Positions 16,084-23,275 of a stretch of 40,562 nt of DNA are shown here, one piece after another (the first letter of the stretch is position 1; the number at the start of each line of letters is the position of its first letter). The translations under genes were made by a program, and so were the position numbers. The notes beneath the pieces were generated by a model. The model worked only from the letters and a program-made list of their open reading frames with translations, was not told the DNA's origin and ran no database searches. Source of the stretch: JAQBZY01 sp038117205. Its GTDB lineage: Bacteria; Pseudomonadota; Alphaproteobacteria; Rhodospirillales; Casp-alpha2. The stretch lies in NCBI GenBank assembly GCA_038117205.1, contig JAYOFL010000033.1:1-40562 (forward strand), given 5' to 3'.

Positions 16084-16452
16084 TCAGCCCGGCTGCGGCG
16101 TCTGCGTCAACATGCCCTTGATCAGACCGAAGAACAGCATCGGCGCGTCGTCGCCGGTGAACCGCCAGCCGAGATGCCGGGAACATCCATGGCAGAGCGC
16201 GAAGTTCCAGGCGTAACCGGGAAACCACGTGGCTTCGACGGTCGGCGTGCCCATGTCGGCGGCGCCGGGGGCGTCCCGGAAGAGGCGCACGCGGAACAGC
16301 CGGCCGGCGGGATTGATGAACACCCGCTCATGCCCGCCGAGATCGAGCGCCCAGCGGGTCCGCGTCACCAGATGTCCGCAGCCGGCGCAATAGACGCCGT
16401 CGTCGGTCTTCTCTTCGGTTTCGATATCGGCGTCGGGGGCGATCTGCAGCAT
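16084..16452 (-). CDS. bacterial cereblon-like CULT-domain protein
   Basis: 122 residues forming a single CULT domain, the thalidomide-binding fold of eukaryotic cereblon. Two zinc-binding CxxC pairs are present: C22/C25 (YCAGCG) and C87/C90 (LCHGCS). The signature TWFPGYAW followed by HLGWRF gives the full aromatic cage W76, W82 and W96 plus F98, matching W380, W386, W400 and F402 of human cereblon. Stand-alone CULT proteins are known in a few alphaproteobacteria, notably Magnetospirillum, where they bind uracil-like and glutarimide ligands; the physiological role is unclear. No secretion signal. It lies between plsY (46-base gap) and the SelW-like gene. It has no clear ribosome site, and a TATACT box six bases before the ATG hints at a leaderless transcript. 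Confidence 0.9.
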   Translation of the reverse strand: MLQIAPDADIETEEKTDDGVYCAGCGHLVTRTRWALDLGGHERVFINPAGRLFRVRLFRDAPGAADMGTPTVEATWFPGYAWNFALCHGCSRHLGWRFTGDDAPMLFFGLIKGMLTQTPQPG

Positions 16453-16458
16453 GCGCGG

Positions 16459-16464
16459 AGTATA
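16459..16464 (-). promoter_or_regulatory. possible -10 box for a leaderless CULT transcript
   Basis: On the minus strand TATACT lies only six bases before the ATG at 16452, so transcription would begin at or next to the start codon. No Shine-Dalgarno sequence is seen there and no good -35 element was recognised. Offered as a weak candidate only. Confidence 0.3.
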
Positions 16465-16498
16465 GCGCAGAAACGCGCCGGCCCCGCGCCGGGAGAGC

Positions 16499-17113
16499 CT
16501 ACTCGGCTTTCTTCTGGCCGATCTTGGTTTCCTGGCCGCTCACCAGCCGCTTGATATTGGCGTGGTGGCGAATGAAGGCGAGGACGGCGAGGCCGCCGGC
16601 CATCACCGCGACCTCGGGGCCGATGAACCAGATGCCGTAGAACGGCGACGCGGCGAGCGCGATCAGGGCCGCCAGCGACGAATAGCGGAAGGTGCCGGCG
16701 GTCAGCAGCCACGTCGCGCAGGCGAGCACGCCGACCGGCCAGGCGACGACGATCAGCACGCCGAGCGTCGTGGCGACGCCCTTGCCGCCCTTGAAGCCGA
16801 GCCAGACCGGGAAGTTGTGGCCGAGCACGGCGCAGAATCCGGCGATCATGCCGGCGATGTCGCTGCCGAAGCGGGTCAGCAGATAGGCCGCGACGCCGCC
16901 CTTCGACGCGTCCAGCACCAGCGTCAGGAACGCCAGGAACTTGTTGCCGGTGCGCAGCACATTGGTCGCGCCGATGTTGCCAGAGCCGATCTGGCGGATG
17001 TCGCCCATGCCGGCCATGCGCGTCAGCACGAGACCCCACGGCACGGAACCGAGCAGATAGCCGCCGACGGCGGCGAGCGCGTTCAGGAGCATCGGGTTCA
17101 TGTCGGCGGGCAT
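16499..17113 (-). CDS. plsY: glycerol-3-phosphate acyltransferase PlsY
   Basis: 204 residues. PlsY transfers an acyl group from acyl-phosphate to glycerol-3-phosphate, the first step of phospholipid synthesis, at the inner membrane. Five or so membrane helices are visible with the three conserved loops: GSGNIGATNVLRT, the DASKG segment, and HNFPVWLGFKGGKGVAT. Length is normal. It starts one base after the dihydroorotase-like gene ends, so translational coupling is likely. The pyrB-pyrC-plsY order is common in alphaproteobacteria. Confidence 0.95.
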   Translation of the reverse strand: MPADMNPMLLNALAAVGGYLLGSVPWGLVLTRMAGMGDIRQIGSGNIGATNVLRTGNKFLAFLTLVLDASKGGVAAYLLTRFGSDIAGMIAGFCAVLGHNFPVWLGFKGGKGVATTLGVLIVVAWPVGVLACATWLLTAGTFRYSSLAALIALAASPFYGIWFIGPEVAVMAGGLAVLAFIRHHANIKRLVSGQETKIGQKKAE

Positions 17114-17114
17114 G

Positions 17115-18434
17115 TCAGTCGTCCTGATCCACGTGCACGGTGCGGCCGTCGACGACGGTGCGGAGCGCCCGGCCCTGCACCAGCCGCTTGTCGAACGGCG
17201 AGTTCTTCGACTTGCTGTTGAGACGCTCGGCCTCGACCTTCCAGCCGCGGTCCGGATCGAAGACGACCAGATCGGCCGGACGTCCGGTGGCCAGCCTGCC
17301 GGCGCGTAAGCCCATCAGGTCCGCCGGCGCCGACGAGATCAGCCGGACCGCGTCGAGCAGCTTCAGATGTCCGTTGTGATAGAGCTCCAGCGTCACCGGT
17401 AGCAGCGTTTCCAGTCCGACGCCGCCGACGGCGGCGACGGCGAAGGGCAGACGCTTTTCCTCTTCGTCCTGCGGCCGGTGGTCGGAGGCGATGCAGTCGA
17501 TGGTGCCGTCCTTGATGCCGTCGACGACGGCTTGCCGGTCGGCTTCCGTGCGGAGCGGCGGCGACAGCTTGGCGAAAGTGCGGTAATCGCCGATGGCGGT
17601 TTCGTTGAGCGCGAAGTAGGGCGGCGAGGTGTCGCAGGTGATGCGGAGCCCGCGCGCCTTCGCCTTGCGGATGGCGTCGACACTTTCGGCGGTGCTGACG
17701 TGCGCCACGTGCAGGCGGCCCTTCGTCAATTCCACGAGCCGGATGTCGCGCTCGATCATCATAACTTCCGCCTGGCGCGGAATGCCGGAAAGGCCCAGCC
17801 GCGTCGCCGTCTCGCCGGCGTTCATGGCGGTGCCGGCGGCGAGCGACGGCTCTTCCGGATGCTGGCAGATCAACAGATCGAAGGTCGCCGCGTACATCAG
17901 GGCGCGGCGCATGACCTGCGCGTCGGCGACGGCTGTGTAACCGTCGGTGAAGGCGACGGCGCCCGATTCCGACAGCAGGCCCAGCTCGGCGATTTCATGG
18001 CCCTTCAGGCCCTTGGTGACGGCGCCGTAGGGATAGACCTTGGTGAGGCCTTGCAGACGGGCGCGCCGCGCGACGAACTGCACGACCGACATGTCGTCGA
18101 TGACCGGTTCCGTGTTCGGCAGGCAGACCATGCTGGTGATGCCGCCGGCGGTCGCGGCACGGCCGGCGCTGGCGAGCGTTTCCTTGTGCTCCTCACCGGG
18201 TTCACCGAGATGCACGCGGATGTCGACCAGACCGGGCGCCAGGCACTGGCCGCCGCAGTCGATGATGCTGACGCCTTCGAGGGCCAGATTGGCGGTGACG
18301 GACGGGCCGACCGACTTGATGATTTCGCCTTCGGTGAGGACGCCGCCCGTCGCGTCCATGCCGGTCGCCGGATCGAGCAGGCGCGCGTTGACGTAGGCGA
18401 CCCGCCCCGGCATCCGATCCCCCTTGACCGCCAT
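17115..18434 (-). CDS. dihydroorotase-like protein, probably non-catalytic (PyrC')
   Basis: 439 residues, an amidohydrolase-fold protein of the multifunctional-complex dihydroorotase type, downstream of pyrB. Normal enzymes have D-x-H-x-H-x-R after the GLVD strand. Here it reads DIRVHLG: the first metal histidine is Arg (R73) and the substrate-binding Arg is Gly (G77). The catalytic-loop segment reads SDHRPQ instead of the usual DHAPH. The second His, the QHPEEPSL and HVST histidines and the Asp are kept. In Pseudomonas a similar inactive PyrC' is a structural partner of aspartate transcarbamoylase; the same role is inferred here, with the active enzyme elsewhere. The ATG overlaps the pyrB stop by one base (TGATG); an ATG at 18413 behind AAGGGG is a fair alternative start. 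Confidence 0.88.
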   Translation of the reverse strand: MAVKGDRMPGRVAYVNARLLDPATGMDATGGVLTEGEIIKSVGPSVTANLALEGVSIIDCGGQCLAPGLVDIRVHLGEPGEEHKETLASAGRAATAGGITSMVCLPNTEPVIDDMSVVQFVARRARLQGLTKVYPYGAVTKGLKGHEIAELGLLSESGAVAFTDGYTAVADAQVMRRALMYAATFDLLICQHPEEPSLAAGTAMNAGETATRLGLSGIPRQAEVMMIERDIRLVELTKGRLHVAHVSTAESVDAIRKAKARGLRITCDTSPPYFALNETAIGDYRTFAKLSPPLRTEADRQAVVDGIKDGTIDCIASDHRPQDEEEKRLPFAVAAVGGVGLETLLPVTLELYHNGHLKLLDAVRLISSAPADLMGLRAGRLATGRPADLVVFDPDRGWKVEAERLNSKSKNSPFDKRLVQGRALRTVVDGRTVHVDQDD

Positions 18435-19402
18435 CAGAGGTTCCTCTGCCCCGGCTGGTCGAGGTTGGCGGTCAGGATTTCCAGAACCGCCATGCGGACG
18501 GCGACGCCCATCTCGACCTGTTCGTGGATGGCGCTGCGCCCGAAGTCGTCGGCGACTTCCGAGTCGATCTCGACGCCCCGGTTCATCGGCCCCGGATGCA
18601 TGATCAGCGCGTTCGGCTTGGCGACCGCCAACTTGCCGTAATCGAGGCCGAAGAAGTGGAAGTACTCGCGCACGGAGGGCAGGTAGTTGCCGTTCATGCG
18701 TTCCTTCTGGAGCCGCAGCATCATGACGATGTCGCAGTCCTCCAGGCCTTCGCGCATGTCGTTGAAGACTTCGACGCCCATCCGCTCCACGTCGGTCGGG
18801 ATCAGCGTCTTCGGCGCGATCAGCCGGACCCGCGCCCCCATGGTGGTCAGCAGGTGGATGTTGGACCGCGCGACGCGGGAATGCAGGATATCGCCGCAGA
18901 TGGCGATGCGCAGCCCCTGGATCTTGCCGACGCGGCGGCGGATCGTCAGCGCGTCCAAGAGCGCCTGCGTCGGGTGCTCGTGCGCGCCGTCGCCGCCGTT
19001 GATGACGGCGCAGTTCACTTTTTCCGAAAGCAGTTTGACGCTGCCCGAGTCCGGATGCCGCACGACCAGCACGTCCGGATGCATGGCGTTCAGCGTCATC
19101 GCCGTGTCGATCAGGGTCTCGCCCTTCTTCACGGAACTGGTCGCGACCGACATGTTGATGACGTCGCCGCCGAGGCGCTTGCCGGCGAGCTCGAAGGACG
19201 TCCGCGTGCGCGTCGAGTCCTCGTAGAAGAGGTTGATGATGGTGCGGCCGCTCAGGACCGACTTCTTCTTGTTGGCCTGGCGATTCTGTTCGACGTAGGT
19301 CTCGGAACGGTCGAGGAGCGCCGTGATTTCAACGGGATTCAGACCCTCGATTCCCAGGAGGTGGCGGTGCGGAAAGTCGAAGGGCCCGTCGGCTGCGTCC
19401 AT
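18434..19402 (-). CDS. pyrB: aspartate carbamoyltransferase catalytic subunit
   Basis: 322 residues. The enzyme joins carbamoyl phosphate and aspartate to carbamoyl aspartate in pyrimidine synthesis. The carbamoyl-phosphate site STRTRTSFE, the HPTQALLDALT segment, VRHPDSGS and the HPGPMNRGVEID segment are all intact. The N-terminus HRHLLGIEGLNPVEI is typical. It overlaps the next gene by one base and heads a co-directional run with that gene and plsY. No pyrI-like regulatory chain is visible nearby. Confidence 0.96.
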   Translation of the reverse strand: MDAADGPFDFPHRHLLGIEGLNPVEITALLDRSETYVEQNRQANKKKSVLSGRTIINLFYEDSTRTRTSFELAGKRLGGDVINMSVATSSVKKGETLIDTAMTLNAMHPDVLVVRHPDSGSVKLLSEKVNCAVINGGDGAHEHPTQALLDALTIRRRVGKIQGLRIAICGDILHSRVARSNIHLLTTMGARVRLIAPKTLIPTDVERMGVEVFNDMREGLEDCDIVMMLRLQKERMNGNYLPSVREYFHFFGLDYGKLAVAKPNALIMHPGPMNRGVEIDSEVADDFGRSAIHEQVEMGVAVRMAVLEILTANLDQPGQRNL

Positions 19403-19557
19403 GGGCCCGCAATATAGGTCGGGGTGCGGCGAAATCGCAAGCCTGCTGCGGGAAGCCTTGCTGAGAGCGCGGATTCATGGCGACCCGGTGACGGTTGCGC
19501 TAAACTGCGGCGACGGCGCCGATTCGGCGGCGCCGCTAGGTTTGGTTCGTTCGGCGT

Positions 19558-20406
19558 ATGGAAGATTTCAAGGCGGTCCACGCCCAACTGGGCCAGCTTC
19601 TCGAAAAGGACATGGTTTTTGTCGTCGGCGCCACCCGCTGGGGAACCTCCTGGGTGCAGCAATGCCTGGACGCGCACCCGCGCGTCTGCTGCAAGGGCGA
19701 GGGGCATTTCACGGACGGTCTGTTCCCAGGCCTCGCCAAGCTGATCGACACCTACAACAAGGATTCCGAGCGGATCGGCAACCGCATGCAGCTGGCCGGG
19801 CTTCCCGGCAACGCGGCGGGCCTCACCTTCGAGGACATGGACCATCTGCTGCGCACCGCCATCGCGTTGATGTTCCGGCGCTGGGTGCAGGACGCCGACG
19901 TTACCTGCATCGGCGAGAAGACGCCCGAGCAGGTATTGTCCCTCGAACTGCTCGACCGGCTGTTCCCGGAGATGAAGGTGGTGCACGTGGTCCGGGACGG
20001 CCGCGACGAGGCGTCGTCGGCGTGGGACTTCAACATGGGCATCAGCCGGGGCGAGTTTCCGCGCCGCTACCCGACCTTCGCCGACTTCGCCGAGACCTTC
20101 GCCCGCAACTGGAGCCGCGCCGTCGGCACGGCGCGCCGGTTCGGCCGCGCCAACCGGCCGCGCTACTATCAGCTACGCGTCGAGGACTTGGTGGAGGAGC
20201 CGGCGCCGTTCGTCCGCCGGCTGTTCCGGTTCTGCAATGTCGAAGACCGCGAGGACCACGTGCAGGCGGCGATCCGCCGCGCCAACCAGATCGCGCCTCT
20301 CGACATCGACCCCGGCGTCTGGAAGAAGCGCTTCGACGACGACGCGGCGAAACGGTTCCACCGCCAGTCGGGCGAACTTCTCAAGCTGCTCAGCTACGAC
20401 GCATAA
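19558..20406 (+). CDS. sulfotransferase-family protein
   Basis: 282 residues of the P-loop-like sulfotransferase fold, which uses PAPS as donor. The 5'-phosphosulfate loop is VVGATRWGTSWVQQCLDAHP near residue 21, and the 3'-phosphate strand region is VVHVVRDGRDEASSAWDFN near residue 140, with a typical Arg and Ser. The RVEDLVEEPAPFVRRLFRFCNV segment near residue 205 matches the family's C-terminal half. The acceptor is unknown; sugar, lipid or small molecule are all possible. It stands alone, divergent from pyrB, and is followed by palindromic repeats. Confidence 0.88.
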   Translation: MEDFKAVHAQLGQLLEKDMVFVVGATRWGTSWVQQCLDAHPRVCCKGEGHFTDGLFPGLAKLIDTYNKDSERIGNRMQLAGLPGNAAGLTFEDMDHLLRTAIALMFRRWVQDADVTCIGEKTPEQVLSLELLDRLFPEMKVVHVVRDGRDEASSAWDFNMGISRGEFPRRYPTFADFAETFARNWSRAVGTARRFGRANRPRYYQLRVEDLVEEPAPFVRRLFRFCNVEDREDHVQAAIRRANQIAPLDIDPGVWKKRFDDDAAKRFHRQSGELLKLLSYDA

Positions 20407-20410
20407 AAAA

Positions 20411-20561
20411 TCGTCATTCCCGCGAAAGCGGGAACCCAGCCTTCATCCCCTCTCCCCCGGAACGGGGGAGAGGCAGGGTGAGGGGGCGAACGTGGATGAG
20501 GGAATTCTCGTCGGCATGATTTCCCCCTCACCTAACCTCTCCCCCATGAATGGGGGAGAGG
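20411..20561. repeat. three intergenic hairpin repeats
   Basis: The 161-base gap between the sulfotransferase and the AEC transporter holds three palindromes. The first (20417-20434) is TTCCCGC-GAAA-GCGGGAA, of the TCGTCATTCCCGCGAAAGCG type. The second (20447-20473) and third (20536-20561) are CCTCTCCCCC/GGGGGAGAGG stems flanked by inverted GGGTGAGGGGG and CCCCCTCACC copies, making a two-unit inverted pair. As the flanking genes converge, they may also end transcription. Confidence 0.82.
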
Positions 20562-20567
20562 AATTGT

Positions 20568-21488
20568 CTACCCCATCACCGCGATGATCAGCGGCAGGGA
20601 GAAAATCCCGACGAAGTGCGTCGCCGTGACGATGGCGGCCATCAGGTCCGCGTCGCTGCCCATTTGCCGGGACACGACGTAGGCGGTCGACGACGTCGGT
20701 ACGGCGGCGAAGATGACGGCGACGACGAGCGTCATGCCGTCGAGGCCGAAGGCGACACCGAGCCCCCAGACGAGGAGTGGCAGCAGCGCCAGCTTGTAGA
20801 TGGTGGACGCCGCGACGGGCAGATACGAGCCGCGCACGGCGGAAATCGACAACCCGCCGCCGACGGCGATCAGACCGAGCGGCAGGGCGGCGCGGCTGAG
20901 CAGCTCCAGGGTCGGCGCGACGACGGGCGGCAGGCCGATGCCGGCCACATTGAAGGCGGCGCCGAGCACGCAGGCCTGGATCAGCGGGTTCTTGGAGGAA
21001 TCGACGACGATCCCGCGCCAGGAACCGGGCCGGCCGTCGCGCCGGAGCCAGTGCAGATGCCCCCAGACGCCGAGATAGTTGATCGTGATGGCGACGGTGA
21101 GCAGCGTGACGCCGAGCGGCCCGGCGGCGGCGTTGCCGCAGACGCCGAGGACGACGGCGATGCCGACGTAGGCGTTGGTGCGGATGGCGCCCTGGAACAC
21201 GGCGACGAACGCCTCCGCGCCAAGCCCGAGCGGCCGTCGGAGCGGCACGGTCAGCGCCGCCGTCAGGTGGAAGCCGATCAGGATGGCGCCGACGAGCGGC
21301 AGCGCCGCCGCCCAGTCGATGTGCGCGTCGGCGATCTTGAGGAACAGGAGCGACGGGAAGAGGGCACTGAACGTCAGCTTTTCGATGCCGCGCCAGAATT
21401 CGTCCGGCAGCTTGCCGCGCGCCCGCAACAACACGCCGAGCGCGATGATCAGGAAGATCGGCGCGATGGCCGAGAGGACGTGCGTCAT
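20568..21488 (-). CDS. AEC-family (auxin efflux carrier-like) transporter
   Basis: 306 residues with about ten membrane helices in two halves of five, the layout of the AEC family. The N-terminus IAPIFLIIALGVLLRARGKLP and the LFPSLLFLKIAD helix are characteristic. AEC proteins in bacteria transport malate, malonate or other small acids; the substrate is not determined here. Its ATG overlaps the stop of ruvX by four bases (ATGA), so the two are translationally coupled, with ruvX upstream. Confidence 0.9.
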   Translation of the reverse strand: MTHVLSAIAPIFLIIALGVLLRARGKLPDEFWRGIEKLTFSALFPSLLFLKIADAHIDWAAALPLVGAILIGFHLTAALTVPLRRPLGLGAEAFVAVFQGAIRTNAYVGIAVVLGVCGNAAAGPLGVTLLTVAITINYLGVWGHLHWLRRDGRPGSWRGIVVDSSKNPLIQACVLGAAFNVAGIGLPPVVAPTLELLSRAALPLGLIAVGGGLSISAVRGSYLPVAASTIYKLALLPLLVWGLGVAFGLDGMTLVVAVIFAAVPTSSTAYVVSRQMGSDADLMAAIVTATHFVGIFSLPLIIAVMG

Positions 21489-21994
21489 GGGGCGGGCGGC
21501 CCGAGCCGGATGCGGATGGCGTCGATGGCGCCCTGCAGGATGTAGGCCGCGGCCATCTTGTCGACGACTTCCTTGCGGCGCTTGCGGCTCATGTCGGCGC
21601 CCTCGATCAAAATCCGCTCGACCGCCGACGTCGACAGCCGTTCGTCCCAGAACGCCGCCGGAATGCCGAGGCGGGCGGAAAGCTCGGCCGTGAAGTCGGT
21701 GACGGATTTCGCCTTCGGGCCGAGGGTGCCGTCCATGCTGACCGGCAGGCCGGCGACCAGACCGCCGACCTTTTCGGCGCGGACGATGCCGGACAAGTCC
21801 TGGACGACGGCGGCGAACTTGCGCCGTTCCAGGGTCTTCAAGGGGCTGGCGATGGTCATGCGGGGATCGGCGATGGCGAGGCCGACGGTCTTTTCTCCGA
21901 CATCGAGGCCGAGCAGCCGCGATCCGGGCGCGATCCGCCCGGCGAGGTCGAAAACGTCGTCGGCAATGGCTGGGGCGTTGTCGGAACCGGGCAC
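21485..21994 (-). CDS. ruvX: putative pre-16S rRNA nuclease / Holliday junction resolvase YqgF
   Basis: 169 residues from a GTG at 21994 preceded by AGGAGG at five bases; an ATG 24 codons further upstream lacks such a site. RNase H-like fold: the first catalytic Asp lies in LLGLDVGEKTVGLAIADP, followed by the ERRKF and GLPVSMDG strands and the ERLSTSAVERILIE motif. The C-terminal helix carries the final DKMAAAYILQ Asp. The family processes the 5' end of 16S rRNA and has been called a resolvase. It is cotranscribed with the AEC transporter. The gatCAB operon lies about 1 kb away on the other strand, an arrangement common in alphaproteobacteria. Confidence 0.92.
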   Translation of the reverse strand: MPGSDNAPAIADDVFDLAGRIAPGSRLLGLDVGEKTVGLAIADPRMTIASPLKTLERRKFAAVVQDLSGIVRAEKVGGLVAGLPVSMDGTLGPKAKSVTDFTAELSARLGIPAAFWDERLSTSAVERILIEGADMSRKRRKEVVDKMAAAYILQGAIDAIRIRLGPPAP

Positions 21995-22093
21995 GCGGGC
22001 CTCCTTTGGGCGGGGTGGCGTCGCACCCGATTGCCCGCTATCATAGCCGCAAGGCACTGACATCACCTAATTTTCGAGGGTACGTTCAGATAC

Positions 22094-22870
22094 ATGGGTC
22101 GGCTGGCTTTCGTCGTCTGGATCGTCATCCTGTCCGTCGGCGCCGCCGAGGCGGCGGACGTGGCGTTCATGGGCGCCACGGTCATTCCGGCGCCGGGGAC
22201 CTACGTGGCCGAACAGGACATCAACTTGCGCTCGGCGCCGAACAAGGACGGCCGGCGGGTCGGCAAGCTGGACGCGGGCGAAATGGCCACGGCGGTCGGT
22301 AAGGCGAAAGGCACGTCCTGGCTAGCGATCACCAAGAACGGCAAGCCCTTCGGGTTCGTCTACGCGCCGGCGATGACGCCCATACTCGACGGGACGCTCG
22401 ACAACGACGTGACCGGCGATTTGCGGGTCGAGCCGAACCTGCGCTGCGGCTACCGGATTTCTTTCGTCGGCCGGTCCGAGGTCGAGGCGCAGGTCTTCAA
22501 GGTCTCCGACTACGACGCGACCATCGTCTGCGAACGGGTCGGCAAGCGGCTGCGTCTGCCGGCGCAGATGTTCATGACGGAAGCGCCGCTCGATGTGAAG
22601 GACAAGACCCGGAAATTCCAGATCAACGTCGATCTGCTGGACGGGTTGCACGGCCTCGACGACATCTTTTCGACCAGCATGGTCTTCGATTTGGACGAGG
22701 GGCAGGTGCGCTTCGACCGCGCCAACGAGCAGAGCTATATCAAGCCCAAGCTCGATCCCGCGTCCCTGCCGGCGACGGACGTGGCGCGGGCGCTCGGCAG
22801 CGCCATGAACATCGCCCTGTCGGCGTGGTCGGACAAGGCCTGGAACGACATCTATTCGCACGCCAAATAA
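22094..22870 (+). CDS. exported protein with bacterial SH3 (SH3b-like) domain
   Basis: 258 residues with a signal peptide ending at about AEAAD (residue 21). A bacterial SH3-like domain follows at roughly residues 38-85, with INLRSAPNKDGRRVGKLDAG and FGFVYAPAM. The C-terminal half (about 95-258) is a beta-rich region of unknown fold with two cysteines, in LRCGY and IVCERV, that could form a disulfide. SH3b domains often bind peptidoglycan or protein partners in the periplasm. It sits between ruvX (divergent) and gatC; the 117-base gap suggests gatC has its own promoter. Confidence 0.75.
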   Translation: MGRLAFVVWIVILSVGAAEAADVAFMGATVIPAPGTYVAEQDINLRSAPNKDGRRVGKLDAGEMATAVGKAKGTSWLAITKNGKPFGFVYAPAMTPILDGTLDNDVTGDLRVEPNLRCGYRISFVGRSEVEAQVFKVSDYDATIVCERVGKRLRLPAQMFMTEAPLDVKDKTRKFQINVDLLDGLHGLDDIFSTSMVFDLDEGQVRFDRANEQSYIKPKLDPASLPATDVARALGSAMNIALSAWSDKAWNDIYSHAK

Positions 22871-22987
22871 GTCGGGAAAGGCCGGTTCGGCGGCCGGCGC
22901 CCGGACCTCCCGGTCCCCTTGCCCGCCTGGGGGGCCGATGTTAGTTTCCGCCCGCGCCGAAGGGTTTGCGGCGGTTCGGAGTATTCG

Positions 22988-23275
22988 ATGTCTTTGACCA
23001 AGGACGACGTCCAGAAAATCGCCTTCCTGGCCCGTATCCGCGCGCCGGAGGAACGGCTCGAGGCGCTCGCCCAGGAACTCAACGGCATCATCGGCTGGGT
23101 CGAGCAGTTGGCCGAGGTGAACACGGACGCCGTCGAGCCCATGACCAGCGTCGTCGATATCGCGTCGCCCATGCGCGACGACGTCGTCACCGACGGCGCC
23201 ATCCTCGACAAGGTGACGGCCAACGCCCCCGATCCGCACGGGCCGTTCTACGCGGTGCCGAAGGTGGTCGAATGA
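22988..23275 (+). CDS. gatC: Asp-tRNA(Asn)/Glu-tRNA(Gln) amidotransferase subunit C
   Basis: 95 residues from the ATG at 22988, six bases after a GGAG site. GatC is the small belt protein that holds GatA and GatB together. The start SLTKDDVQKIAFLARI, the LNGIIGWVEQLAEVNT segment, and the VEPMTSV and MRDD motifs are family standard, as is the ending FYAVPKVVE. Its TGA overlaps the gatA ATG in ATGA, so translation is coupled. Confidence 0.96.
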   Translation: MSLTKDDVQKIAFLARIRAPEERLEALAQELNGIIGWVEQLAEVNTDAVEPMTSVVDIASPMRDDVVTDGAILDKVTANAPDPHGPFYAVPKVVE

